Source: Anaerolinea sp.
GTDB lineage: Bacteria; Chloroflexota; Anaerolineae; Anaerolineales; Villigracilaceae
Assembly (NCBI GenBank): GCA_020047815.1
Contig: JAIFNG010000035.1
Span: 1-64,000 of the forward strand
DNA: 64,000 nucleotides
Direction of reading: 5' to 3'
In this document: positions 15,792 to 25,313 of the stretch, piece by piece
Layout of the letters: each line of letters starts with the position of its first letter
Position numbering within the stretch: the first letter of the stretch is position 1
Made by a program: the position numbers and the translations under genes
Notes under the pieces: model-generated
Told to the model about the DNA's origin: nothing
What the model saw: the letters and a program-made list of their open reading frames with translations, nothing else
Database searches by the model: none

Positions 15792-18700
15792 TTATGGCAG
15801 TGATATTGGTGTTTCGGTTGGTGTTTCCGATGGAATGGGAGTCTCACTGGGAATGATGATTTGGGGCGTGGGAGTTTCCGTCGGGGGCAGGGTGGGGGGG
15901 ACGAGCGTCTCTGTGGCTGTTGGTGTGGGGCTTGGCACAGTGGGGGTCGGCAGGCTGAGGTTAAATCTGATCTGTTTTTCCACTTCAGTTTTATCGCCTA
16001 CCAGGGTCAGGCGCAGTGAAATAATCCCGTTTGGCAGGCTGGATATATTCCAGGAATAAAGTGTGTCATTTTTCACGGGCTTGTCGCTCTCGGTTAGGGT
16101 CGTCCATGAAGTGGGTTCGCTGCCCTCGCCATATTCGAGGAACCATTTTTTGAATCCTTCATCTGCGGCTGCGGAGCCTTTGATAACCAGTATTTCAGAC
16201 GTGATGACTTCGCCGTCGTCGATATTGATTGTAATGATGGGCTGCGGGTCATCGGCGCTGCATTCCCGTTTGGGGGCAAAGTATGGTTTGCGCGGCAAGC
16301 CACGATCCTCAAGCCAGGAGCGGCCGTCATCCGTTCCCAGCCAATCGCGTGCCCACTTGTCGGTGACGTTCAAAACCACCTCCTCTTCGGTGGGGCCTTT
16401 GCAGGCGTCGGATGCTTCGAGACCTGTCCAGAGGTCAATTTTGACCCGGCGGGCAAGGTCCTGTCCTGGTGGAAGCGGAGGTTGGTCAACGGCAAAAATT
16501 TCAGTGTGTTGTCTGCTGCAGGAGCTGGATGGCTGTGTACCTGAAAGACTGCACACCACCATGTCCACAATTCCCGCTGGACGGTTGAACGGGGTTGGCG
16601 CGCCGTTGGTGAGATACGGTACGGCGAACTCCATGAACTGTGACCAGATTGGAGCAGCGCCGCTCAAGCCTGACGAACTAACCATCGGTGTGTAATCGGC
16701 ATTACCGACCCAGACCCCCGTGACAAGGTCGGAAGTGTATCCCATCGTCCAGTTATCGCGGATATCATTGGTGGTACCTGTCTTGGCAGCAACAGGAAAC
16801 GATAGATTAAGCGCTGAATTGCGTCCAAAGGTGAAGTTGCGTGCTTCATTGTCTGAAAGGATGGACGAGATGAGGTAGGCATGTTCGGCGCGGATAACCT
16901 GCTCACCAGCCTGTGGTTTATATTCGTAAATGATATTCCCTGAAAAGTCGGTAATTTTGAGGATGCCAATTGACGGCACCCGCTGCCCACTGTTGGCTAT
17001 GACAGAATAGGCGGAGGTCATATCGATCAAGCTCACGTCACCACCGCCCAGCGTCAAGGAAAGACCGTAGTCGCTGCGGGTGAGTGAGGTGATTCCAAGT
17101 CTCTCCGCCATGCCGATCAAACCGTCTTTTTCGGTCGTGTTTGGGTTGTCGTAGATGCCGACGAATTCCAGTGTTTTCACGGCGGGGATATTAAACGAGT
17201 TGGCGAGCGCCAGCCGCAGGGTTAGTCCGCCGTGAAATTTGCCGTCATAGTTGCGCGGCTCATAAGGCGGGTTTGCGCCGTCGGGGAATTGGGTCGGTAC
17301 GTCCCAGATCAGCGTGGATGGAGTCCAGCCTTTTTCAAACGCCGCAATGTATGTGAATGGTTTGATGGATGATCCTGGCTGACGGGTGGGACTGGTGGCC
17401 ATATTGATCTGCCCTGCAATCGCCTCGTTGTTGAAATCGGGTGAACCGACCATGGCGAGAATTTCACCTGTGGACGGACGGATTGCAACCAGCGCTCCGT
17501 TGTGAGTATTATTGTCCACCATTGCCGTCACTTGATTTGTTACAAGCTGCTGGGCGACATCCTGCATAACAGGGTCGAGTGTGGTGTACACCACAAAGCC
17601 GGAACGATAGATGGTCTGTGCATCATATTGCTCTTCGAGTTGGGCGCGAATAAAATTAACCCAGTGCGGATACTTGGCATCGAACGAAGGCTGGCGGAAG
17701 GAGTACAACTTCATCTCGTCTGCAGCCTGGGTTGCGGTCACGGGATCAACACAGACGGGCATTTCGCTGTTACTGACCGTGATGCAGTTATTTTCACTGC
17801 TCATTTGAAACATCAAAACCAACACCTGCTGTTGGCGGATGAGTGTATCCTGTTGATTGGTGTAAATGTCGTACACGGCTGGCGATTGTGGCAGTCCCGC
17901 GAGGAAGGCGGCTTCACCCATCGTTAAATCTTTGGCTGATTTACCAAAGTAGGTTTCGGCACCAGCTTCCACTCCGTAAGCGAGGTTGCCGTAGTAGATC
18001 TCATTCAGGTACAGTTCTAGAATTTCGTCCTTCGAATAGCGGCGGGTGATCTCAGCTGCGAGGATGATTTCCCGTGACTTGCGGGTGTATGTTCGTTGTG
18101 AACGTTCTTCCGGGGAAAGCAAAAGTGCACGAGCCAGTTGCTGCGTGATGGTGGATGCGCCTCCACCTTGTCCATCTGTACGGTAGTTCTCCCACAAGGC
18201 GCGGATCATGGCGGGCAGGTCGAAGCCCGGATTGCTGTAAAACTCCTTGTCTTCTGTGGCGATGGTCGCCGCAAGAAGGTTGGGTGAAATTTGCGAAAGC
18301 GCAATGTAGTTGCGGCGCCCTGCGTTGGGGTCAAGGATTTCGTAAAGCATTTGCCCATTGCGGTCCAAAATGCGTGTTGTCTCGAACTGCGAGGCGCGCT
18401 GGCGTAAATCCCCCACATCGGGCAGGTCGCTGGCGATCTCATAGTATTTATAGACAAAATAGGAACCCACGCCCAACCCAACCACGATCGCCACGAAAGC
18501 CATCACGATCAAACCACGCAGGAAGCAGCCCCAGTTCTTGACAGGACGACCGCTTCGTGTGCGGGATACCCTGGACGGTTGTAAGGGCGGCTTGGTACCA
18601 CCCGTCACAGGCCTGGGTTGCGCAGACTGAGGTTGTTGGTGGTTGCGAGTTGGCTGGTATGCGGCAGGCGTCACCCGCGTACCTTCCAAGTCGATCTCAT

Positions 18701-18863
18701 TTACGCGGCGCGGCAGGGGCATGTTGTCCTTGTCCAGTGCGGGACGATAATACTTATCAGTTGCCTGGGAAGGTGGGGTAACAGGCGCAGGGTTATTTAT
18801 CCCTTGTGTTTCTTCTTCCGATCTCAGAACTCGGCGTAGTCGGTCGTTATCTTCGTTGCTCAT
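15792..18863 (-). CDS. Class A penicillin-binding protein (PBP1A-type)
   Basis: A 1023-residue bifunctional peptidoglycan synthase. A cytosolic Pro/Arg-rich tail (about 110 residues) precedes one membrane anchor (about 113-137). The glycosyltransferase family 51 domain follows, with the catalytic Glu motif ATEDKEFYSNPGF near residue 205 and GGASTITQQLARAL. The transpeptidase domain has SSIK (about 497-500), SFN (about 556) and KTGT (about 695). The C-terminal 250 residues contain a beta-sandwich-like part and a long Thr/Pro-rich tail, an addition seen in Chloroflexi homologues. It polymerises lipid II and cross-links stem peptides at the outer face of the membrane. The ribosome binding site is weak (GGA before ATG). 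No operon partner is evident; the MaoC gene lies 100 bases upstream on the same strand. Confidence 0.96.
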   Translation of the reverse strand: MSNEDNDRLRRVLRSEEETQGINNPAPVTPPSQATDKYYRPALDKDNMPLPRRVNEIDLEGTRVTPAAYQPTRNHQQPQSAQPRPVTGGTKPPLQPSRVSRTRSGRPVKNWGCFLRGLIVMAFVAIVVGLGVGSYFVYKYYEIASDLPDVGDLRQRASQFETTRILDRNGQMLYEILDPNAGRRNYIALSQISPNLLAATIATEDKEFYSNPGFDLPAMIRALWENYRTDGQGGGASTITQQLARALLLSPEERSQRTYTRKSREIILAAEITRRYSKDEILELYLNEIYYGNLAYGVEAGAETYFGKSAKDLTMGEAAFLAGLPQSPAVYDIYTNQQDTLIRQQQVLVLMFQMSSENNCITVSNSEMPVCVDPVTATQAADEMKLYSFRQPSFDAKYPHWVNFIRAQLEEQYDAQTIYRSGFVVYTTLDPVMQDVAQQLVTNQVTAMVDNNTHNGALVAIRPSTGEILAMVGSPDFNNEAIAGQINMATSPTRQPGSSIKPFTYIAAFEKGWTPSTLIWDVPTQFPDGANPPYEPRNYDGKFHGGLTLRLALANSFNIPAVKTLEFVGIYDNPNTTEKDGLIGMAERLGITSLTRSDYGLSLTLGGGDVSLIDMTSAYSVIANSGQRVPSIGILKITDFSGNIIYEYKPQAGEQVIRAEHAYLISSILSDNEARNFTFGRNSALNLSFPVAAKTGTTNDIRDNWTMGYTSDLVTGVWVGNADYTPMVSSSGLSGAAPIWSQFMEFAVPYLTNGAPTPFNRPAGIVDMVVCSLSGTQPSSSCSRQHTEIFAVDQPPLPPGQDLARRVKIDLWTGLEASDACKGPTEEEVVLNVTDKWARDWLGTDDGRSWLEDRGLPRKPYFAPKRECSADDPQPIITINIDDGEVITSEILVIKGSAAADEGFKKWFLEYGEGSEPTSWTTLTESDKPVKNDTLYSWNISSLPNGIISLRLTLVGDKTEVEKQIRFNLSLPTPTVPSPTPTATETLVPPTLPPTETPTPQIIIPSETPIPSETPTETPISLP

Positions 18864-18962
18864 GATTTATCCAAAATTGATCTTCAACCATAAAGGCACC
18901 AGGTTGCGCCTGGATTTTCCGTAATAGCCCTATGTAATCTTCATGGTCTTTTTTTATCGGTC

Positions 18963-19412
18963 TTATTGCGACTTGCTCAATACCAGCAGAATTAGCGAGC
19001 CGCGCTGACAGATCTCATTGTGTTGATTCTTCACCGCAATTGCCGCGGTGATCGAACCGCCGCCGATACGCGGCAGGGCTTTGGTTTCCGTGATCTCCAA
19101 TTCGGCAGAGATGGTATCACCAATAAAAAAAGGTTTGACAAATTTCCACCCGGTGATCTCGCGGAATGCAAGGACTGTGCCTTCCAGGAAACCTGTCCGC
19201 ATGATCAAGCCTGTGGCAAGAGACAATCCCAAAAGTCCGTGCGCTATGCGTTGACCAAACTGGGTCTTGCCGGCAAAGGATTCATTGGTATGAATCTCAT
19301 TGAAATCACCTGTCAACCCTGCGAAGTTGAAAATATCCCCTTCGCTCACGGTTCGTCCAACCGTCATTATTTTTTGCCCAACTGAAAATTCTTCAAAATA
19401 AAGTCCAGCCAT
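18963..19412 (-). CDS. MaoC-like dehydratase
   Basis: A 149-residue hot-dog-fold protein. The ATG at 19412 is chosen because AAGGAGATTTAATT precedes it; a longer in-frame reading to 19439 lacks this. The hydratase motif GDFNEIH (catalytic Asp and His) followed by IAHGLLGLSLATGL is clear. The family hydrates (R)-specific enoyl-CoA or acts as a dehydratase in fatty acid or polyhydroxyalkanoate metabolism; the exact substrate cannot be read from the sequence. It is divergent from the GH63-like gene. Confidence 0.92.
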   Translation of the reverse strand: MAGLYFEEFSVGQKIMTVGRTVSEGDIFNFAGLTGDFNEIHTNESFAGKTQFGQRIAHGLLGLSLATGLIMRTGFLEGTVLAFREITGWKFVKPFFIGDTISAELEITETKALPRIGGGSITAAIAVKNQHNEICQRGSLILLVLSKSQ

Positions 19413-19491
19413 AATTAAATCTCCTTGTCTTGTGGTCATTCGTATTGTAGTTGACTATACAACGAATTGACTGTCTGACTAAATTATACCT

Positions 19492-19520
19492 TTGACCTCC
19501 CGCCATTTCGCTCTTACAAT
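19492..19520 (+). promoter_or_regulatory. Sigma-70-type promoter of the GH63-like gene
   Basis: TTGACC (19492-19497), a 17-base spacer and TACAAT (19515-19520). The start codon at 19528 is seven bases after the -10 box, so the message would begin at or within one base of the ATG: a leaderless mRNA. This also supports 19528 rather than the earlier in-frame TTG. Confidence 0.7.
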
Positions 19521-19527
19521 AGGCGCC

Positions 19528-21912
19528 ATGCGCGATTGGTCTTTACATCTCGGCGAGCCACTGTACCTTTCCCTGGCAGCGGATGCCCGTTTCTGCCAGC
19601 CTGACTACCTCAACGACCACATTTGGGAGGTGGAAATTGGCGCAGCAGATGCTGAACGAGCCTTTGTTTCACTTACCACCACATATGGTCTGCGCGCGCG
19701 CTCCATGCGGCTATTTTTGCGCTTCACCGAAAATAACATCTCAGTTACTGACCCTAACACCTTTGCGGTCAAACCGTCACTGCGCCGCTTCTATCCAAAC
19801 TTCCTATCCATTGATTTTGTTCCCCTGGAAGCCCTGCAAGTTTCAGCCGAATACTGGGTTCCCGAATCTCATGCGGTGGCGGGGCGCGTTATCCTGACCA
19901 ACAAAAGCACAGCTGTGCGCCAGATAAAACTGGAAGTATGTGCTGCCCTCTCTCCGCTTGATGGTCAATCCATCATTCCCACCCAACAGCAACAGGTGAA
20001 TATACTTGCGGGACAGACCAGTGGAATTGCGCCTGTTGTCTTTATGACGGGGGGCCCCAAGCATGGATCTGGAATTCAATCGTCCCTTCTACTGGAACTG
20101 GAACTTGGTCCTGGTTCAACCAGACAAATCACCTTTGCCCAGGCCGCATTGGATACCATTTCCTCCTCCTTTGAATTGGCACGCCGCAGTGCAGCCCGCG
20201 CATGGGATGCAGAACGCGCCCGCATTGAGCTGCTGAATGCTTCCCAAACCCTGGACATCCGCACCGGCGACCCTGACTGGGATGCTGTGCTTGCCTTTAG
20301 TCAGACTGCCGCGCTCGGCTTATTTTTTAATGGGAACGAACATTTACCCCACCCGTCCTTTGTGACTGCGCGCCACACCGATAATGGTTTCTCACGTAAA
20401 GGTGATGGCGCTGATTATCCCCCCTCGTGGAATGGACAAACCCCGCTGGATGCTTATTACATCTCCAGTATTTTGCCCGGCGCACCTGATGTGACAAAAA
20501 AACTCATCCTGAATTTTTTGGCATTGCAGGACGAAGACGGCGAAGTGGATGGCAAGCCTGGGCTGGTGGGACAGCGCGGAAAAATGCTTGCTGCCCCCCT
20601 GCTTGCCAGCCTGGCGTGGAGATATTTTCAAGCCACGCAGGATGAAGCTTTTCTTGTGGAAAATTTTCCAAAACTGATTAAATTCTACTGGTCATGGTTT
20701 TCATCCAACCATGACCGCAATCGCGATGGATCACCCGAATGGGACAACATCCTGCAAACAGGGTTTGACGATAACCCGATTTTTGATGTCTGGCATCCCT
20801 GGTCACAGGGGTTGGATATTTCCCTGGTACACAGCCCGTCGCTTGAAGCCATGCTGTACCGTGAGGCAAAATCCATTGCGAAGATCGCCAAACAACTTGG
20901 CAAGCCTGACGAAGAGGTCATGCTGGTTAACGCACAGGCGGACCTGCTCAAGTCCTCTCTTGCTGCAGGATGGAACGCTGGCCATGGTTTTTATGCATAC
21001 CGTGACCGAGAGACAAAACTGCCTTCGGCAGGTAGAGTGATTGTCAGGAAAAAGGGCAGCGGGAACATGCGTCCGAAAGAAGTGTTCGAGACTGCTGTCC
21101 GTCTGCTGATCGAAATTCAAACCCAAAGTCCAGCCGCAAAACGCCCCGAAATTCAGATCAGCGAATACTTCACCAGATCCAAGGGTGAAGTTGAGACCAT
21201 CCTTGGTCACCAATTCCAATGGCGCACGGGCGGGCTGGTCGCCACGACCCAAAAATTATTCACTCGTGTCGGCAGGATCAGTGTGGCAGGGCTGGATGAA
21301 AATGACAGGATTGCCGTTAAATTGATTGATACCACAGGCGAGGATCTGACTCTGGCGCTCCCGCTTTGGGCGCACGCCAGCGGGTTGGAGCAGGTGAATG
21401 AGTTGATCGAACGCAACCTGCTGATGCCGGATAGATTCGACCGCCCGTTTGGATTCCCATCCCTCGCCGCCTCGCCTGACCCCGATGCAGATGCGGTCTC
21501 GATGAGCGTTCATCTCCCCTGGAATCAGTTGATCGGCGAGGGTTTGCTCGCGTATGGCTTTCGCGCCGATGCTGCCCGCCTGATCGACCATCTGATGAGT
21601 GGGATCATCCAAAACTTGAAACAAAACCATTCCTTTTACCAGCGCTATCACGCGGATAAAGGGACGGGTATCGGTGAGCGAAATTCCCTGCAGGGTTTTG
21701 CGCCCGTGGGCTTTTTTATGGATACGTTGGGTGTGACCATTCTCTCCCAGCGCAAGGTTAAACTTGAAGGCAGGAATTTATTTCCCTGGGCGGTAACCAT
21801 CAAATATAAAGGACTGACTGTCGTGCGCGGATTGGAGCAAACCGTTGTGACCTTCCCGAATGGCGAAAGTGTGATCGTAAAAGAAGAAACACCCTGTATT
21901 GTTGAGATGTAA
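19528..21912 (+). CDS. GH63-like (alpha/alpha)6-barrel glycoside hydrolase
   Basis: A 794-residue, apparently cytosolic protein (no signal peptide). The first 250 residues are beta-rich. Residues about 260-720 show six-hairpin glycosidase features: a RHTDNGFSRKGDGADYPPSW stretch, LAWRYFQATQDEAFL, NRDGSPEWDNILQTGFDDNP, and a DAYYISSILPGAPD helix pair. This is the pattern of the mannosylglycerate/glucosylglycerate hydrolase branch of GH63. Because a glucosyl-3-phosphoglycerate synthase lies in the same cluster, hydrolysis of a glucosyl- or mannosylglycerate is a reasonable hypothesis, but other alpha-glucosides are possible. Confidence 0.8.
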   Translation: MRDWSLHLGEPLYLSLAADARFCQPDYLNDHIWEVEIGAADAERAFVSLTTTYGLRARSMRLFLRFTENNISVTDPNTFAVKPSLRRFYPNFLSIDFVPLEALQVSAEYWVPESHAVAGRVILTNKSTAVRQIKLEVCAALSPLDGQSIIPTQQQQVNILAGQTSGIAPVVFMTGGPKHGSGIQSSLLLELELGPGSTRQITFAQAALDTISSSFELARRSAARAWDAERARIELLNASQTLDIRTGDPDWDAVLAFSQTAALGLFFNGNEHLPHPSFVTARHTDNGFSRKGDGADYPPSWNGQTPLDAYYISSILPGAPDVTKKLILNFLALQDEDGEVDGKPGLVGQRGKMLAAPLLASLAWRYFQATQDEAFLVENFPKLIKFYWSWFSSNHDRNRDGSPEWDNILQTGFDDNPIFDVWHPWSQGLDISLVHSPSLEAMLYREAKSIAKIAKQLGKPDEEVMLVNAQADLLKSSLAAGWNAGHGFYAYRDRETKLPSAGRVIVRKKGSGNMRPKEVFETAVRLLIEIQTQSPAAKRPEIQISEYFTRSKGEVETILGHQFQWRTGGLVATTQKLFTRVGRISVAGLDENDRIAVKLIDTTGEDLTLALPLWAHASGLEQVNELIERNLLMPDRFDRPFGFPSLAASPDPDADAVSMSVHLPWNQLIGEGLLAYGFRADAARLIDHLMSGIIQNLKQNHSFYQRYHADKGTGIGERNSLQGFAPVGFFMDTLGVTILSQRKVKLEGRNLFPWAVTIKYKGLTVVRGLEQTVVTFPNGESVIVKEETPCIVEM

Positions 21913-22324
21913 TTTGAAGGTTGTTTTTGGGCGGGCAGCAAATACAATTTCGAATTAAATGTTGTCCAGCCTTTGTAGGACAATACCCTTCCCTCTGCGC
22001 CTCCTGTTTTTGGAACGGGTGAAAATCCATTCCGTACTGCTTTATTCCTTGTCTTACAAAAAAATTATAGATCAAATGACAGCCTGGTTGATCCCTCGCC
22101 AGACACTCACTATTCGAACCATGTGTTTCTCTGATGTCAATTCGTTCAACCTCAGCAGCAGTATTAATGGGTCCATGCTGTTTGATTTGGAGGTGATCTG
22201 TTTCTTTTTTTAGTTCCGGACCGCATTGAATTTGTTTAGCCGTATAAATTAATCTTAAGCCCCAAAAGTCATGATATAAAAAATCATAAAAAATGATAAT
22301 TGAGATTATTATGAAACAATAAAG
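21913..22324. other. Non-coding stretch before the GH13 gene
   Basis: No gene could be supported. Near its right end TGATATAAA (22272-22280) fits an extended -10 box that could drive the GH13 gene. Part of the stretch is open on the minus strand, but without a start signal or recognisable family. Confidence 0.4.
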
Positions 22325-22437
22325 ATGAAAAAACTTCTCAACCATCTCACCAGTTTGTATGGAAAAGACAAGGCACAGCTATAAGTGATTCAAGCCTGAC
22401 TGAACGCGACTCGCTTCTGATCACCTATGGCGACCAG

Positions 22438-23982
22438 GTGCAATCGCCAAATAAAAACCCCCTGCAAACGCTCAGTTTATTTTGTAAAACATATTTAACC
22501 AACAGCATCAACGGAATTCATATTTTACCGTTTTACCCCTGGACATCGGATGACGGCTTCTCCGTTATGGATTACCGCAAAGTGGACCCAAACCTGGGGG
22601 AATGGAACGATATTTCTTCAATGCAAAACCATTTTCGTTTGATGTTCGACGGGGTCATTAATCATATTTCGGCACAAAGTGAATGGTTCAAGGGTTTCCT
22701 GCAGGACGACCCGCGCTATTGTCATTACTTTATTACAGTGGAAGGTTCGCCTGATCTTTCACAGGTGGTGCGTCCGCGCATCCTGCCATTGCTGACGACC
22801 TTCAATACGCATTCAGGCGAAAAGCATGTCTGGACGACATTCAGCGATGACCAGATCGATTTAAATTTCAAAACTCCTGAAGTCCTGCTGGAGATTTTGG
22901 ACATCCTGCTCATGTACGCGGCACGCGGCGCGATATTTATTCGCCTTGATGCGATCGCCTATCTATGGAAGGAGATCGGCACAACCTGTATCCACCTTCC
23001 GCAAACACATCGGGTGATCCAATTCCTGCGCGCCGCATTGAATGAAGTTGCTCCGCATGTTCACCTGATCACTGAAACGAATGTGCCGCACGCCGATAAT
23101 ATCGCATATTTTGGCGATGGAACGAACGAAGCCCAACTTGTTTATAACTTTGCCCTGCCGCCGTTGACCCTGCATATATTCCACACAGGCGATGCGCGCG
23201 TACTCGCCCATTGGGCTGGTACATTAACCCTGCCCTCCTCTAAAACGACTTTTTTCAACTTCCTTGCCTCGCATGACGGCATTGGATTAAATCCCGCGCG
23301 CGGGATACTCTCTACTGAAGAAATTGATTCACTGGTACATAGAACACTTGAACATGGTGGACTGGTCTCCTACAAGCACATTGCAGACGGCGCGCAAAGT
23401 CCATATGAACTGAACATAAATTATTTTGATGCGCTTTCGAATCCCAAAGGAAATGAGCCTTTGGGGCTGCAAGTCGATCGCTTTATAGCAGCGCAAGCCA
23501 TTATGCTCTCGCTCCCCGGGGTGCCCGGGATCTATTTCCATAGTCTGTTTGGCTCGCGCGGGTGGCTTGAAGGCGTTCAGCGAACAGGGCGCAACCGCAC
23601 CATTAATCGTGAGAAATGTGATTTTGAGACATTACAAAAAGAACTTGTTGATCCGAATTCACTGCGCGCACGTGTTTTTTCACGATACCACCAGCTGCTT
23701 TTGGCGCGGAGGAATTCTCCTGCATTTCATCCGCACGGTGTGCATAGAATATTGGATGTCCATCCCTCTGTATTTGCCATTGAGCGGATTTCACCGGATG
23801 GATCATCGCGCGCCTTTTGTTTGCATAATGTCAGCAAGGCAAAAGTTTTGATCGAAACAGAACAATTCATTCTGATGCGTGGCAGCGTGGACAAAACAAT
23901 GGTGGATCTTTTCACGGGTCAGGCTTTACAGGTTTCCAAATTCATGCTCGACCCTTATCAAGTCTTATGGATAAAACTATGA
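22438..23982 (+). CDS. GH13 subfamily 18 phosphorylase (sucrose/glucosylglycerate phosphorylase type), disrupted 5' end
   Basis: The 514-residue reading contains a nearly complete GH13_18 catalytic domain: GIHILPFYPWTSDDGFSVMD, the nucleophile Asp in FIRLDAIAYLW, the acid/base Glu in HLITETNVPHADN and the third Asp in ASHDGIGLNPARG. Family members reversibly phosphorolyse sucrose, sucrose-6-phosphate or glucosylglycerate. The natural N-terminus appears broken: ATG 22325 opens MKKLLNHLTSLYGKDKAQL, typical of the family, but stops at TAA 22382; the homologous continuation SLTERDSLLITYGDQV is in another frame from 22381, after an apparent loss of some 20 codons. GTG 22438 would omit the first barrel strand. 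It may be a pseudogene. It is followed by a four-base stop/start overlap with a glycosyltransferase. Confidence 0.75.
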   Translation: MQSPNKNPLQTLSLFCKTYLTNSINGIHILPFYPWTSDDGFSVMDYRKVDPNLGEWNDISSMQNHFRLMFDGVINHISAQSEWFKGFLQDDPRYCHYFITVEGSPDLSQVVRPRILPLLTTFNTHSGEKHVWTTFSDDQIDLNFKTPEVLLEILDILLMYAARGAIFIRLDAIAYLWKEIGTTCIHLPQTHRVIQFLRAALNEVAPHVHLITETNVPHADNIAYFGDGTNEAQLVYNFALPPLTLHIFHTGDARVLAHWAGTLTLPSSKTTFFNFLASHDGIGLNPARGILSTEEIDSLVHRTLEHGGLVSYKHIADGAQSPYELNINYFDALSNPKGNEPLGLQVDRFIAAQAIMLSLPGVPGIYFHSLFGSRGWLEGVQRTGRNRTINREKCDFETLQKELVDPNSLRARVFSRYHQLLLARRNSPAFHPHGVHRILDVHPSVFAIERISPDGSSRAFCLHNVSKAKVLIETEQFILMRGSVDKTMVDLFTGQALQVSKFMLDPYQVLWIKL

Positions 23983-25313
23983 CACAGCATATCGGCTTTA
24001 TTTCAACACGTTTTGCCGGGACGGATGGCGTTTCGCTTGAAACGCAAAAGTGGGCAACAGTGCTGGAGCGTCTTGGGCACAAGTGCTTCTATTTTGCTGG
24101 AGAATGTGATCGAAGCAGCGACCAGTCCCAGGTGGTACCCGAGGCGTTTTATCGGCATCCCGAAATTGACAAATTAAATCAACAGGCATATTCAGGCAGT
24201 TGGACGGTCACAAAGGAAGCGCGCAAGGCGCACCCTGAAATTGCGGCGTTACACAAGGATTTTTTCTCCATGTATATCCGCCCGCCGCAAATGTCGCGCC
24301 GTGTTAGTGAACTGAAGGAATATATCAAAGAACAATTATATATATTTGCGAATCGCTTTGATCTGGAAATTCTTATCATCGAGAACGCTGTGACGATCCC
24401 GCTCAATCTGCCACTTGGACTGGCGCTGACTGAGTTTATTGCAGAGACGGGTTTTCCGACCATTGCGCACCATCATGATTTTCACTGGGAGCGCCAGCGC
24501 TTTCAAGTCAATTGTGTGGGGGATTATCTCGCGGCGGCATTTCCACCCAACCTGCCTTCGGTTCGGCATGTGGTTATCAACTCATTGCAAGCCCAGCAGA
24601 TCGCCTTGCGCCACGGGCTGACTTCGCGCGTGATCCCCAATGTCATGGATTTTGACTCGCCTCCTCCCGCACCTGATGCCTACAGCCAAACAGTCCGCGC
24701 GGACTTTGGCATTGAAAAGGACGAATATTTCCTGCTGCAACCCACGCGCGTCATTCAGCGCAAGGGTATTGAACATGCGGTTGAACTTGTACGGCGGCTT
24801 GAACTGCCTGCAAAACTTGTGATCTCACATGCCTCAGGCGACGAAGGTACCGACTATGAACAGCGTGTGCGTGAATATGCTCATTTGTTGGATGTGACCG
24901 TCCGTTTTGAATCAGATCAAGTGCAGGACGAACGCGGCACAACAAAAGATGGAAGGAAAATTTATACACTCGGTGATGTGTATCCTCATGCTGATCTGGT
25001 CACTTATCCCTCGACGGTTGAGGGGTTTGGCAATGCATTTCTTGAGGCCGTGTATTACCGCCGCCCGATTTTGGTCAACAATTACTCCATCTATGAAGTG
25101 GACATCAAACCCAAAGGATTTCGCGCTGTCTGGCTGGATGGGTTCATTAGTACAGAAACCATCAAAGCTGTTCGCCGCGTTCTACAAACCCCCGCACAGG
25201 CACAGGAATGGGCGGAGGAAAATTATCAGCTTGCCAAACGGCATTTCTCCTTTACGGTTTTGGATCGCTGCCTGCAATCCATGCTTGCAGATTGTTTGGG
25301 GCGGCAGATATGA
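23979..25313 (+). CDS. Glycosyltransferase family 4
   Basis: A 444-residue GT-B fold enzyme. The ATG at 23979 overlaps the previous stop (ATGA); an ATG at 23967 is possible but less natural. The N-terminal domain begins IGFISTRFAGTDGVSLETQKW. The C-terminal sugar-nucleotide domain has LLQPTRVIQRKGIEHAVEL and the acidic motif STVEGFGNAFLEAV. It uses a nucleotide-activated sugar, probably UDP- or GDP-hexose, in the cytosol. Its position in a cluster with glucosylglycerate-type genes suggests transfer onto a small solute rather than onto a cell-wall polymer, but this is inference. Confidence 0.9.
   Translation: MTQHIGFISTRFAGTDGVSLETQKWATVLERLGHKCFYFAGECDRSSDQSQVVPEAFYRHPEIDKLNQQAYSGSWTVTKEARKAHPEIAALHKDFFSMYIRPPQMSRRVSELKEYIKEQLYIFANRFDLEILIIENAVTIPLNLPLGLALTEFIAETGFPTIAHHHDFHWERQRFQVNCVGDYLAAAFPPNLPSVRHVVINSLQAQQIALRHGLTSRVIPNVMDFDSPPPAPDAYSQTVRADFGIEKDEYFLLQPTRVIQRKGIEHAVELVRRLELPAKLVISHASGDEGTDYEQRVREYAHLLDVTVRFESDQVQDERGTTKDGRKIYTLGDVYPHADLVTYPSTVEGFGNAFLEAVYYRRPILVNNYSIYEVDIKPKGFRAVWLDGFISTETIKAVRRVLQTPAQAQEWAEENYQLAKRHFSFTVLDRCLQSMLADCLGRQI

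Noticed and set aside
21800-22345. 181-codon minus-strand reading overlapping the end of the GH63-like gene and the gap after it
   Set aside because: It overlaps a well-supported gene, lacks a ribosome binding site or promoter, and its protein resembles no family I know.
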